Source of the DNA: Allopontixanthobacter sp034376665
Lineage (GTDB): Bacteria; Pseudomonadota; Alphaproteobacteria; Sphingomonadales; Sphingomonadaceae
Direction: 5' to 3'
DNA length: 14,001 nt
Assembly: GCF_034376665.1 (NCBI RefSeq)
Contig: NZ_JAXMJI010000089.1
Coordinates: 1 to 14,001, forward strand
The translations under genes and the position numbers were made by a program. This document shows, piece by piece, positions 1 to 6,090 of the stretch (its first letter is position 1; each line of letters starts with the position of its first letter). The notes under the pieces are model-generated. The model did not search any database, was not told the DNA's origin, and saw only the letters and a program-made list of their open reading frames with translations.

Positions 1-1
1 C

Positions 2-847
2 TTGGCTGAGCCTTCGATCGACCTTGTGGTGCTAGCCAGTCCGGATCATGTTCACATGGCGCAAGCGCTTGCGGTGCTGGACGCAGGCAAGCATATTGTG
101 ATCGATAAGCCGCTTGCGCCGACCCTGGCCGAAGCCCGCAACATCGCCGCGCGGGCAACGGAACGCGGACTGATGTTGTCGGTGTTCCACAACCGCCGCT
201 GGGACGCCGATTTCCTAACCCTGAAACGTCTGATCGCGGCGGGCGAACTGGGCGAAGTCACCGAGTTCGAAAGCCGGTTTGATCGGTTTCGGCCGGAACT
301 GGGCAATCGCTGGAAGGACCAGCGTTCCGGCGGAGTGTGGCAGGATCTGGGGCCGCATCTGGTTGACCAGGCGCTGGTGCTGTTCGGGCGCCCTATCGCG
401 GTCAGCGCCGATCTGGCTGTGCTGAAGCCGCACGGTCAGTCGATCGATCACGTGCAGGTACAATTGCGCTATCCGACACGACGGGTCCGGTTGCATATAA
501 GCCAGACCATGCCTGATCACTCGCTGCGGCTGGCGGCACACGGCAGCTGCGGCAGCTTCATCAAGCACGGGATCGACGTGCAGGAAGATCAATCCAAGGC
601 AGGTATCCGCCCACTCGATCCGCGCTGGGGAATTGATCCTCATCCCGGACGGCTGACTCGCACGGATGGCAGCGTCAGCGAAATTGCGCCCGAGCGCGGC
701 GATTACCGGGCCTTCTACCGCGCAGTGGCAAGGGCGCTGTCGGGTGAAGCAGCAATGCCGGTCAGCGTGAACGAAGCGCTGAGCGTGATGGAAATTATCG
801 CAGCCGGTATTGCGAGCAACGAACAGCGCCGGGAAATCATGCTTTAG
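2..847 (+). CDS. Gfo/Idh/MocA family oxidoreductase, 5'-truncated by window edge
   Basis: C-terminal ~281 residues of an NAD(P)-dependent sugar or polyol dehydrogenase-type oxidoreductase. The visible part begins late in the Rossmann domain (ASPDHVHMAQAL, GKHIVIDKP at residues 30-37). The DKP lysine corresponds to the family's conserved E/DKP cofactor and catalytic lysine. It continues with FHNRRWDADF (62-71) and the substrate-domain motif GGVWQDLGPHLVD (110-122), whose Asp and His match the family's active-site pattern. These motifs resemble the YdgJ/YhhX-like branch, usually about 345 residues, so roughly 65 residues including the GxGxxG loop lie left of the window. The first in-frame TTG is probably an internal Leu codon, not the start. 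It ends in TAG. The substrate cannot be told from sequence. The family is clear; any link to the fructan locus 7 kb away is not supported. Confidence 0.9.
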   Translation: MAEPSIDLVVLASPDHVHMAQALAVLDAGKHIVIDKPLAPTLAEARNIAARATERGLMLSVFHNRRWDADFLTLKRLIAAGELGEVTEFESRFDRFRPELGNRWKDQRSGGVWQDLGPHLVDQALVLFGRPIAVSADLAVLKPHGQSIDHVQVQLRYPTRRVRLHISQTMPDHSLRLAAHGSCGSFIKHGIDVQEDQSKAGIRPLDPRWGIDPHPGRLTRTDGSVSEIAPERGDYRAFYRAVARALSGEAAMPVSVNEALSVMEIIAAGIASNEQRREIML

Positions 848-972
848 TCTCTCGGATTTCCGGAGGCACTTTACCAATCAGCAACGCCGCGCGCTGTCCT
901 GGGCAGTCATGTCGAGGCCGGCGAAGACTGCGGGCACTGGCGGATCGCCTACAATAGCTGTCATAACCGGCA

Positions 973-1000
973 CCACCCAAAATGTCAGGGTGGGTGTTTT
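973..1000 (+). terminator. Weak terminator-like hairpin after the oxidoreductase gene
   Basis: CCACCC (973-978) pairs with GGGTGG (988-993) around a 9-nt loop and is followed by GTGTTTT. It lies 125 bp after the oxidoreductase stop. The 6-bp stem is short, so this is a tentative call. The rest of 848-1125 shows no recognisable gene. Confidence 0.35.
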
Positions 1001-1125
1001 CGCCATCATCCAACAAACATGGGCCGCCCGATGCAATTCCAGTGTCCTGGTTGAAGGACAAGCCGAAGAAGGGCTAAAGTTGCGGGCGGGACCGGATCCG
1101 CAGGAGCCAGCCGCCACGCGAAAAA

Positions 1126-1260
1126 TCAGCTGTTCTTCATGTTCTCCAGCCCCTTGATCCCGCCGGGTTTGGTGCTGGGGTTGGAGGCATTCTGCTTGGG
1201 GCCCTTTTCGGCCTTGGGCTTGCGGGTCTCGCGGCTCTTCTTCTGTTGGCCTTTGGCCAT
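1126..1260 (-). CDS. Small Lys-rich hypothetical protein (MAKGQQ type)
   Basis: A 44-residue, strongly basic, low-complexity protein starting MAKGQQKKSRETRKP and ending GGIKGLENMKNS, with no membrane segment or Cys. From memory, short MAKGQQ-type proteins of this kind recur in proteobacterial genomes without a known function; I could not check this. I chose the ATG at 1260 because the familiar MAKGQQ N-terminus begins there and GGAAC stands about 5 nt upstream. A longer in-frame reading up to 1503 would run antisense-frame through the transposase remnant and gives compositionally odd sequence, so I reject it. The Lys/Arg content would allow nucleic-acid binding, but that is only inference. 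Confidence 0.65.
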   Translation of the reverse strand: MAKGQQKKSRETRKPKAEKGPKQNASNPSTKPGGIKGLENMKNS

Positions 1261-1352
1261 GGCTTGTTCCAATTGGGCGGAATGCCCGGCATGCTTTCTA
1301 CGCGGCATCGCGGGCCAAGTCACAGAAAACCGCACCGGCAAGGCGGCTGCGG

Positions 1353-1580
1353 GTGCGCCTCGATGAAAGCGACGATATCGGCTTCGAACTCGGCGACGGT
1401 CCGGCGAACGCCGCGCTGGATCTGCTTGCAGGTGAGCTCGGCAAACCAGCGTTCGACTTGGTTGATCCAAGAAGCCGACGTCGGCGTGAAATGAATATCC
1501 CAATGCGGTCGGTGAGCCAGCCAGGCCTTAATCTTAGGCGTCTTGTGCGTGGCATAGTTGACCATCACGAGATGCACATC
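1353..1580 (-). pseudogene. IS630-family transposase remnant (DDE domain fragment)
   Basis: About 76 residues match the end of an IS630-type DDE transposase: VHLVMVNYATHKTPKIKAWL, then HFTPTSASWINQVERWF, then FEADIVAFIEAH. In intact relatives the first motif reads VMDNYATHK. Here the catalytic Asp codon GAC is GTC (Val) at 1560-1562. The Glu of NQVERWF is kept. The N-terminal HTH and first Asp are absent, and sequence past FIEAH diverges into an unrelated tail ending at 1320, so the fragment is cut at both ends. No terminal inverted repeats were found. The open frame runs 1320-1709, but only the stated part looks like transposase. It is non-functional: it lacks most of the protein and a catalytic residue. 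Confidence 0.85.
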
Positions 1581-1696
1581 GGTTCTGTCGGACATTGCGA
1601 TGTCAGTCCGCTTAGGTCCGGCGGATAGTCGCATCAACCTTTCAAAGAAATCTCTGGAATCAATGAAACGGCAAGAGTCCAGTTCGCGCGTGATCG

Positions 1697-1719
1697 AAGG
1701 GCACCGCATAGCTGCCCTT
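1697..1719 (-). terminator. Hairpin after the sigma/DUF6768 operon
   Basis: AAGGGCA (1697-1703) and TGCCCTT (1713-1719) form a perfect 7-bp stem with a 9-nt loop, starting 23 nt past the DUF6768 stop on the - strand. There is no U-run, so it may be a transcript 3'-end stabiliser or a weak terminator and not a classic Rho-independent one. Confidence 0.35.
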
Positions 1720-1742
1720 ATCCGACATTTGGATGGTCACGA

Positions 1743-2114
1743 TCAACTGGAACCGGAAGATCGAGCAAGCTGAAGCTCGATCCGTTTCAGCTCCCGCATC
1801 AGCCGGTTGGCTTCGAGCGAGGGTATCAAGGCCATCTTCATGATGATGGACACGATCAATAGCACCGCCGAAGGCAACCCCCACCTGAGCTGCTGTACTG
1901 GCTCGACGGCATTGAAGAAGTGCCAGGCAGTCCAGACCCCCGCCAGAAACATGACCGCTTGCGCAATCATGATGACCACCTTTACCCAGCCTGTCGGACC
2001 CTGGAGAACAGCTAGCGACTGGGTAAGGAAACCGGACTCTTCGCCCATACTGCGCAGAAGCTCTCTCTCTTCTGCATCCAGGGCCTCGTCGATCAACAGG
2101 TCGGGGTCTCGCAT
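1743..2114 (-). CDS. DUF6768 family two-helix membrane protein
   Basis: A 123-residue protein with an acidic cytosolic N-terminus (MRDPDLLIDEALDAEERELL), a membrane helix at about 44-67 (KVVIMIAQAVMFLAGVWTAW), a second at about 79-98, and a charged C-terminal stretch (EANRLMRELKRIELQLA) that could form a coiled coil. The N-terminal pattern and layout fit the DUF6768 family, which I recall beside ECF sigma genes in sphingomonads. Its ATG lies inside the 3' end of the sigma gene (22-bp overlap), so translation is probably coupled. The position suggests a membrane partner or anti-sigma role, but it has no Cys and therefore no zinc anti-sigma HxxxCxxC motif, so any such action would be unconventional. 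Family assignment is fairly sure; function is inference. Confidence 0.82.
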   Translation of the reverse strand: MRDPDLLIDEALDAEERELLRSMGEESGFLTQSLAVLQGPTGWVKVVIMIAQAVMFLAGVWTAWHFFNAVEPVQQLRWGLPSAVLLIVSIIMKMALIPSLEANRLMRELKRIELQLARSSGSS

Positions 2115-2662
2115 TGTTCTTCTCCTTCCAGCGCATCGCGCAATTTTCGTCTGGCGTGCATGAGGCGGGTCTTTACAGTGCCCACCGGAACGTTGAGCGC
2201 GACCGCCACCTCTGCGACGCTCAATTCTTCGAAATGAAACAGCGCCACCGCGGCGCGCTGGCTCTGGGGCAATCTGCGGACTGCTGCCCGAAGCCGCTCA
2301 TGCTCCATGGCAGTTTCCGCCTCTTGCCGGCTTTCTTCCGGCGGTTCAGCCGACACAGCCTCGGCGAGATCTCGCCGCTGCACAGCGCCTTTGATGTGCC
2401 TTGCGCAGCGGCGGGAGACAATTCGGTACGCCCAACTGGGGAAGGCTCTTTCGTCCCGCAACCGGCCAATTGAACGAACGATCTCCACCCAGGCTTCCTG
2501 GGAAACGTCGCGCGCGACATCGACATCGCCGGTCAGGCGCCACGCGTGGGCAGCGAGTTTCTTTCCCCAGCGGCGCGCGAGCAAGTGGAAAGCGCGGCGA
2601 TCTCCGGCCTTGGCGGAAGCAACGAGATATTCGTCCAAAATTCTCGCCGCCGACTGGCTCAA
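2093..2662 (-). CDS. ECF-type RNA polymerase sigma-70 factor
   Basis: A 189-residue sigma factor with only regions 2 and 4. Region 2 spans about residues 15-90, with ARDVSQEAWVEIVRSIGRLRD and FPSWAYRIVSRRCARH. Region 4 spans about 125-178, with LPQSQRAAVALFHFEELSV, then the helix-turn-helix EVAVALNVPVGTVKTRLMHARRKL. It recruits core RNA polymerase to alternative promoters. The start is TTG at 2662, chosen because a clear GGAGGG ribosome site (2668-2673) lies 5 nt upstream and it gives the normal region 2 length. It overlaps the following DUF6768 gene by 22 bp. A promoter-like element upstream (2689-2721) is shared with the exporter operon starting at 5070, which suggests autoregulation and control of that exporter. 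The stimulus is unknown. Confidence 0.93.
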   Translation of the reverse strand: MSQSAARILDEYLVASAKAGDRRAFHLLARRWGKKLAAHAWRLTGDVDVARDVSQEAWVEIVRSIGRLRDERAFPSWAYRIVSRRCARHIKGAVQRRDLAEAVSAEPPEESRQEAETAMEHERLRAAVRRLPQSQRAAVALFHFEELSVAEVAVALNVPVGTVKTRLMHARRKLRDALEGEEQCETPTC

Positions 2663-2667
2663 AGTGG

Positions 2668-2673
2668 CCCTCC
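2668..2673 (-). promoter_or_regulatory. Ribosome binding site deciding the TTG start of the sigma gene
   Basis: GGAGGG on the - strand, 5 nt before TTG (2662-2660). No in-frame ATG nearby has a comparable site. Confidence 0.7.
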
Positions 2674-2688
2674 ATCCGTCGAGAACTT

Positions 2689-2721
2689 GGGTGGTTCCAA
2701 TTCGCCAATCGGTTCAATCGG
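2689..2721 (-). promoter_or_regulatory. Promoter-like element upstream of the sigma gene (copy A)
   Basis: On the - strand it reads CCGATTGAACCGAT (2721-2708) and, 16 bp after TGAACC, CCACCC (2694-2689). The same 14-mer and CCACC at identical spacing occur before the ABC exporter operon (5099-5131). The spacing fits -35 and -10 boxes of an ECF promoter, though CCACC is GC-rich for a -10. It ends 26 nt before the TTG start. CCGAT-TGAA-CCGAT is also a short direct repeat that could be an activator site. Confidence 0.5.
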
Positions 2722-2732
2722 ACCCCGCACGG

Positions 2733-3515
2733 CTATTCCTCGCCCTTCCGCTCGAAATGCCGGTAGAAAAACCACGCGAGCAGCAAGTTCATTATCAGCC
2801 CTGCCGCCAGTGTGCCAATGAATGAAGAAGCGCTGGCAGCGAGCCACAGGGCCTTCATCTGCCAGTAGGCGGGCGAAAGCCAGGCCAGATAGAGCATAGG
2901 CGGAGCCGCAAAGTAAGCGAGCACCGGCAGCGCCAGAACAGAGTTTGCCACGCGCATCACGGCCAAAGCGGCCATCTTGTTCCGGGCGAATGCCGCCATT
3001 GCCAGCGCCACAACCGGGGCGCTGGTGCCATTGATGACCGCAAGAAGTGCTACCGTCCCCATCGGGATCGGGGCCAGCCCCGCCAGCGGATAGGCCAGAA
3101 TTGTCATGCCGACCGAAAATACCAGCGGGATGAAGAGTCGAGCCGCGATGTAGCCCACAAAAGAAACCGGCATCACCCTTATAGCCATCAGCGTATGCTC
3201 GTCGCGTTCATCGACAAGCAATAGCCCATAGATCGCGCCGACCAACCCGGGTGCGATCGCCGTCAGCACACTCATCAGCAGCAACGGTGCGGCGAGCGAT
3301 ACTTCCGCCCCGAGTTCATTACCAAGATAGAACGTCAGCCACGCTGCCATGGTGTCCGAGTCTGGCAGCGCGAACCGGAATGCCAGCGCTATTGCCAAAG
3401 GCGCGATGATTATTCCGGCCATCAGCGGATCGCGTGTGATCTTCCGCAAATCCGCAGCTATCAGGTTCACCGCGATCCCTCTGCGCGGCCTGACACCTGG
3501 TGAGAAAATCATCAT
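2733..3515 (-). CDS. ABC-2 type exporter permease (second permease)
   Basis: A 260-residue integral membrane protein with about six hydrophobic segments and a cytosolic charged loop, VDERDEHTLMAIRVMP (101-116), typical of ABC-2 permeases where it contacts the ATPase. The start is ATG at 3515, overlapping the upstream permease stop by ATGA. The open frame extends to 3689, but that extension is Gly/Pro-rich shadow of the upstream gene. It is the third gene of an ATPase-permease-permease operon resembling two-permease drug exporters such as the fluoroquinolone exporter type described in mycobacteria. The substrate is unknown. It ends 70 bp before the sigma gene start, so read-through into sigma is possible. 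Confidence 0.85.
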   Translation of the reverse strand: MMIFSPGVRPRRGIAVNLIAADLRKITRDPLMAGIIIAPLAIALAFRFALPDSDTMAAWLTFYLGNELGAEVSLAAPLLLMSVLTAIAPGLVGAIYGLLLVDERDEHTLMAIRVMPVSFVGYIAARLFIPLVFSVGMTILAYPLAGLAPIPMGTVALLAVINGTSAPVVALAMAAFARNKMAALAVMRVANSVLALPVLAYFAAPPMLYLAWLSPAYWQMKALWLAASASSFIGTLAAGLIMNLLLAWFFYRHFERKGEE

Positions 3516-4222
3516 GAGCCGCCGATCCGTGCCTGCATTCGCCCTATTGCTAGGTGGGCGAGGATTGCCGCCACCGCCGCCCATACCAGGGTCGTCGCCA
3601 CCGCGGTAAAGAGGCCCTGCCGGGCATCCAGGGCGAAAGCCTTTTCGATCAGGGCCATTGGTCCGGATGTCGGATGCCAGAACAGCCATTTCTGCGGGAT
3701 GCCCAGCAGCACAGCATAGCCGGGGACGCCGAGCAGCATGATCGCCCCGATCATCGGCAGCAGGAAAGCATAAAGATCGTCGAAAAAGGATACCAGCAGG
3801 AAACCGAACAGGCCCGAAATGCAGGCAGCACCAGCCAATCCTGCCGTTAATGCTGTCGGCGAATAGCTGGCATCGTAGACGGCCAGCACCAGCAAGAGCA
3901 TCTGAGCCAGAGAGAACAGGCTGACCACCAATACACGCGCCGCCAAATAGGCCCAGGTCGGCATCGGGCTAACGCTAAGCGCCGCGAAAGCACCTTCGCT
4001 TCGTTCGAGGAGCACCATCAGACCCACCAACATGACGGGCGACAAGGCAGCGTCGAACAGGATAATCGCGGCGACGAATTGCTCGTATCCCGCAAAATCC
4101 AGATTGGACGCCTGCATGGCAATCAGCAGCATCAACGCAAAAACCGCGATGCTGACCCACACATAGCCCGTGCGATATAAGGTTCGCACGTCGTTCTGAA
4201 CCAGATGCGCGAACGCGGTCAT
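3512..4222 (-). CDS. ABC-2 type exporter permease (first permease)
   Basis: A 236-residue membrane protein. Hydrophobic segments lie at about 20-37, 48-72, 90-115, 120-146, 150-172 and 205-227. The cytosolic motif LLERSEGAFAALSVSPMP (71-88) is the usual ABC-2 coupling loop. It probably forms a heterodimeric channel with the next permease, energised by the ATPase encoded just upstream. Its ATG overlaps the ATPase stop (ATGA) and its own stop overlaps the next start in the same way, so the three are translationally coupled. The ABC-2 family is clear. Export of a peptide, lipid or drug is inferred from the ATPase type only. Confidence 0.85.
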   Translation of the reverse strand: MTAFAHLVQNDVRTLYRTGYVWVSIAVFALMLLIAMQASNLDFAGYEQFVAAIILFDAALSPVMLVGLMVLLERSEGAFAALSVSPMPTWAYLAARVLVVSLFSLAQMLLLVLAVYDASYSPTALTAGLAGAACISGLFGFLLVSFFDDLYAFLLPMIGAIMLLGVPGYAVLLGIPQKWLFWHPTSGPMALIEKAFALDARQGLFTAVATTLVWAAVAAILAHLAIGRMQARIGGS

Positions 4223-5070
4223 GCCAGTTTCTCCCCGGTCACCTGCATGAAGACGTCTTCCAGACTTGGCTCGAGGGAATGGATCGACTGAATCCGGTCC
4301 TCGGCCAGAAGATGCTGGAAGCGTTGGTTGCCGGAAAGCCCGTCGAGCGGGAAGCGTTCGGCATCAACCACGCCGCCGATTCCGGTGCGAACCTCCACGA
4401 TCCGGTTGCTGTGTTCCAGCCGCAAAGCGGACGGCGCACCAACGCGGGCCAATCGACCGTTCACCAGGAAACCGACGCGATCGCACAGTTCGTCAGCCAC
4501 GTGCATATCGTGGGTTGTCAGGAAGACCGTTGCACCCTGTTCGCGTTGGCGCAGGATGAGGTCACGCACCTTTCGTGCATTGCCGGGATCCAGACCCGAT
4601 GTGGGCTCGTCCAGGAACAGGAGCGAAGGCTTGTTGATCAGGGACCGGGCCAAATTCAGGCGCGTTTGCATCCCTTTCGAGAATTGCTCGACCCGCTTGT
4701 TCGCGTCGGCCCGCAGCCCCACCCACTCCAGGACTTCCTCCGGCGCGATGGTCGGCGCGGTGAAAAAGGAGGAGAAAAAGCGCAAATTCTCCAAGGCGGT
4801 GAGCTTGCGGTAGTTGGCGGGCAGTTCGAAGCAGACGCCCACGCGCTCGAAATATTCCGGCCCCCAATTCTGCAACTCCCGGCCCATCACGTGCAAATCG
4901 CCGCCATACCCCCGCAGCATTCGGAAGAGAATTTTCTGCGCCGTGCTCTTGCCAGCACCGCTCGGTCCGAGAAATCCGAAAATCTCCCCTTCTCCGACAG
5001 TGAAAGTGAGCGAGTTGACCGCCGGAGCATTGCCTCCGTAAGCAAACGTCAGCCCATTCGCCTTGATCAT
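4219..5070 (-). CDS. ABC exporter ATP-binding protein (BcrA/DrrA type)
   Basis: A 283-residue ATPase. It has Walker A GPSGAGKST (35-43), signature FSKGMQ (130-135), Walker B LLFLDEP (150-156) and H-loop TTHD (186-188). The Q-loop position carries Glu in VGVCFELP (78-84), as in bacitracin/lantibiotic-immunity type ATPases. The C-terminal tail SLEPSLEDVFMQVTGE is typical of the DrrA/CcmA-like group. The ATG at 5070 was preferred over an upstream in-frame start at 5142 because AGGGGG stands 4 nt before it and the ABC fold begins directly after. It is the first gene of a three-gene exporter operon, with its own promoter-like element at 5099-5131. It energises the two permeases that follow. Confidence 0.92.
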   Translation of the reverse strand: MIKANGLTFAYGGNAPAVNSLTFTVGEGEIFGFLGPSGAGKSTAQKILFRMLRGYGGDLHVMGRELQNWGPEYFERVGVCFELPANYRKLTALENLRFFSSFFTAPTIAPEEVLEWVGLRADANKRVEQFSKGMQTRLNLARSLINKPSLLFLDEPTSGLDPGNARKVRDLILRQREQGATVFLTTHDMHVADELCDRVGFLVNGRLARVGAPSALRLEHSNRIVEVRTGIGGVVDAERFPLDGLSGNQRFQHLLAEDRIQSIHSLEPSLEDVFMQVTGEKLA

Positions 5071-5098
5071 AGTGCCCCCTGTTCGAACCTTTGGATAC

Positions 5099-5131
5099 AG
5101 GTGGCTCGACGTTCCGGATCGGTTCAATCGG
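5099..5131 (-). promoter_or_regulatory. Promoter-like element upstream of the exporter operon (copy B)
   Basis: The - strand has CCGATTGAACCGAT (5131-5118) and, 16 bp after TGAACC, CCACCT (5104-5099), 28 nt before the ATPase ATG. It matches copy A at 2689-2721 in sequence, spacing, orientation and distance to the start codon. Likely recognised by the ECF factor encoded at 2662 or by a common activator. Confidence 0.5.
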
Positions 5132-5246
5132 GACTGGAGCATGCGCGAATTTAAGAGCAGCGCCGAAGCCTGCCGAGTGTTCGATAGCGCGCCCGCGTAC
5201 TGTAATCCGGGCTATGCTCCTCGAAAATTGCAGTGTGATCGCGCGG

Positions 5247-5483
5247 CTACTCGTCCCCTGTCGCCCGCACGTCACCCGGATCAGGGTCGTAGTCGAGCAG
5301 GTCCCCGGGGCGGCATTCGAGAACAGAGCATATGGCGGCGAGGCTGGAAAATCTGATTCCCCGCACCTTGCCCGACCGGAAAAGGGAAAGTTGGGTCTCG
5401 CTCATTCCGATTGTCCGGGCGAGTTCCTTTGCGGTCATGCGCCTTGCCGCCAGCACCGCGTCGAGTGTGATCCTCACCGGCAT
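5247..5483 (-). CDS. Small Xre/Cro-type HTH regulator (YozG-like)
   Basis: A 78-residue DNA-binding protein made almost only of one Xre-type HTH: RITLDAVLAARRMTAKELA, then RTIGMSETQLSLFRSGKVRG, then IRFSSLAAICSVLECRPGDLLDY. The KVRGIRFSSL-type core is typical of the short YozG-like regulators found with DUF2975 proteins. Its ATG shares one base with the stop of the upstream DUF2975-like gene (TGATG), so the two are coupled. It probably regulates the divergent region at 6005-6090, where a palindrome is present, and possibly the two flanking exporters. The last ten residues are acidic and not conserved-looking. Confidence 0.88.
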   Translation of the reverse strand: MPVRITLDAVLAARRMTAKELARTIGMSETQLSLFRSGKVRGIRFSSLAAICSVLECRPGDLLDYDPDPGDVRATGDE

Positions 5484-6004
5484 CAGAAAAACTCTTCCAG
5501 TTCATGCCTGAGTGCGGACGCTTCCTCCTGGATCGCGGCAGCATGGCGAAGCAGCCGGCCTAACAACATCATGGCCAGCCCGATTACACCGGCTGCGAGA
5601 TACGCGGTGTCGAAAATCAAGTAGCCCTGGAAGCGGTAGCTCTGGCTGTCGATCAACCCCTGGTCGGCAAGCGCCCGGATCAAGTTCGGAACCCCGACAG
5701 AGCTTAGCGCGGCGCCTATTGCCATGGCGATCCCCGCGCGGACGCATCCGGCGGCGATGGCTGGGAACAGGAGCCCGCCGCGGGCGAAGTCTCTGAAACC
5801 GGACCGGATTGCCCAGAGGGCGTAGAGGTAGAAAGCGGAGGGTAGCGATTGCAGCATGACGGCAGGGTCGAGGACCGTGTCAGGAGAACTGCTCAGGCCC
5901 TGAAAACTATGGATGCCGACGATCAGAATTGCGCCGCCGAGCAGCAACAGTGTGAGCCGCGAAAGCCACAAACTATGCTTCCTGAGATTGTCCACGTCCG
6001 TCAT
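5483..6004 (-). CDS. DUF2975-like four-helix membrane protein
   Basis: A 173-residue protein with four hydrophobic segments (about 13-31, 52-66, 80-102 and 130-150) and a charged C-terminal tail (AIQEEASALRHELEEF) likely in the cytosol. The layout and the coupled YozG-like regulator gene fit the DUF2975 family, whose function is unknown; it may modulate or sequester the regulator at the membrane. I chose ATG 6004 because GTGAGA lies upstream. A GTG at 6019 would add five residues and has no clear ribosome site. It diverges from the BcrA-type exporter gene at 6091. Confidence 0.72.
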   Translation of the reverse strand: MTDVDNLRKHSLWLSRLTLLLLGGAILIVGIHSFQGLSSSPDTVLDPAVMLQSLPSAFYLYALWAIRSGFRDFARGGLLFPAIAAGCVRAGIAMAIGAALSSVGVPNLIRALADQGLIDSQSYRFQGYLIFDTAYLAAGVIGLAMMLLGRLLRHAAAIQEEASALRHELEEFF

Positions 6005-6025
6005 AAATTTATGTCTCACTTAAAT

Positions 6026-6043
6026 TTCTACTTTAAGTTAGAA
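6026..6043. promoter_or_regulatory. Palindrome in the AT-rich divergent promoter region
   Basis: TTCTA (6026-6030) and TAGAA (6039-6043) form a dyad with TTAA at its centre. It lies in the most AT-rich stretch of the window, between the divergent DUF2975-like and ABC ATPase genes. It is a candidate operator for the Xre regulator; no direct evidence. Confidence 0.35.
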
Positions 6044-6090
6044 TTAAATTGACCTATCTGTCGAGTCGTATCTGAAAAAGGAGGCCGGCA

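Noticed and set aside
878..1117. - strand frame with a hydrophobic stretch (TLTFWVVPVMTAIVG)
   Set aside because: No ribosome site or recognisable family, and the rest of the frame is Ser/Ala/Arg-rich; probably chance.
1126..1503. Longer 125-residue version of the MAKGQQ protein
   Set aside because: The extra N-terminal part is an off-frame reading of the transposase remnant; the ATG at 1260 has its own ribosome site.
4279..5154. Long + strand open frame of 291 codons
   Set aside because: It is the antisense of the ABC ATPase gene, which has all ABC motifs; the + frame has no recognisable domain.
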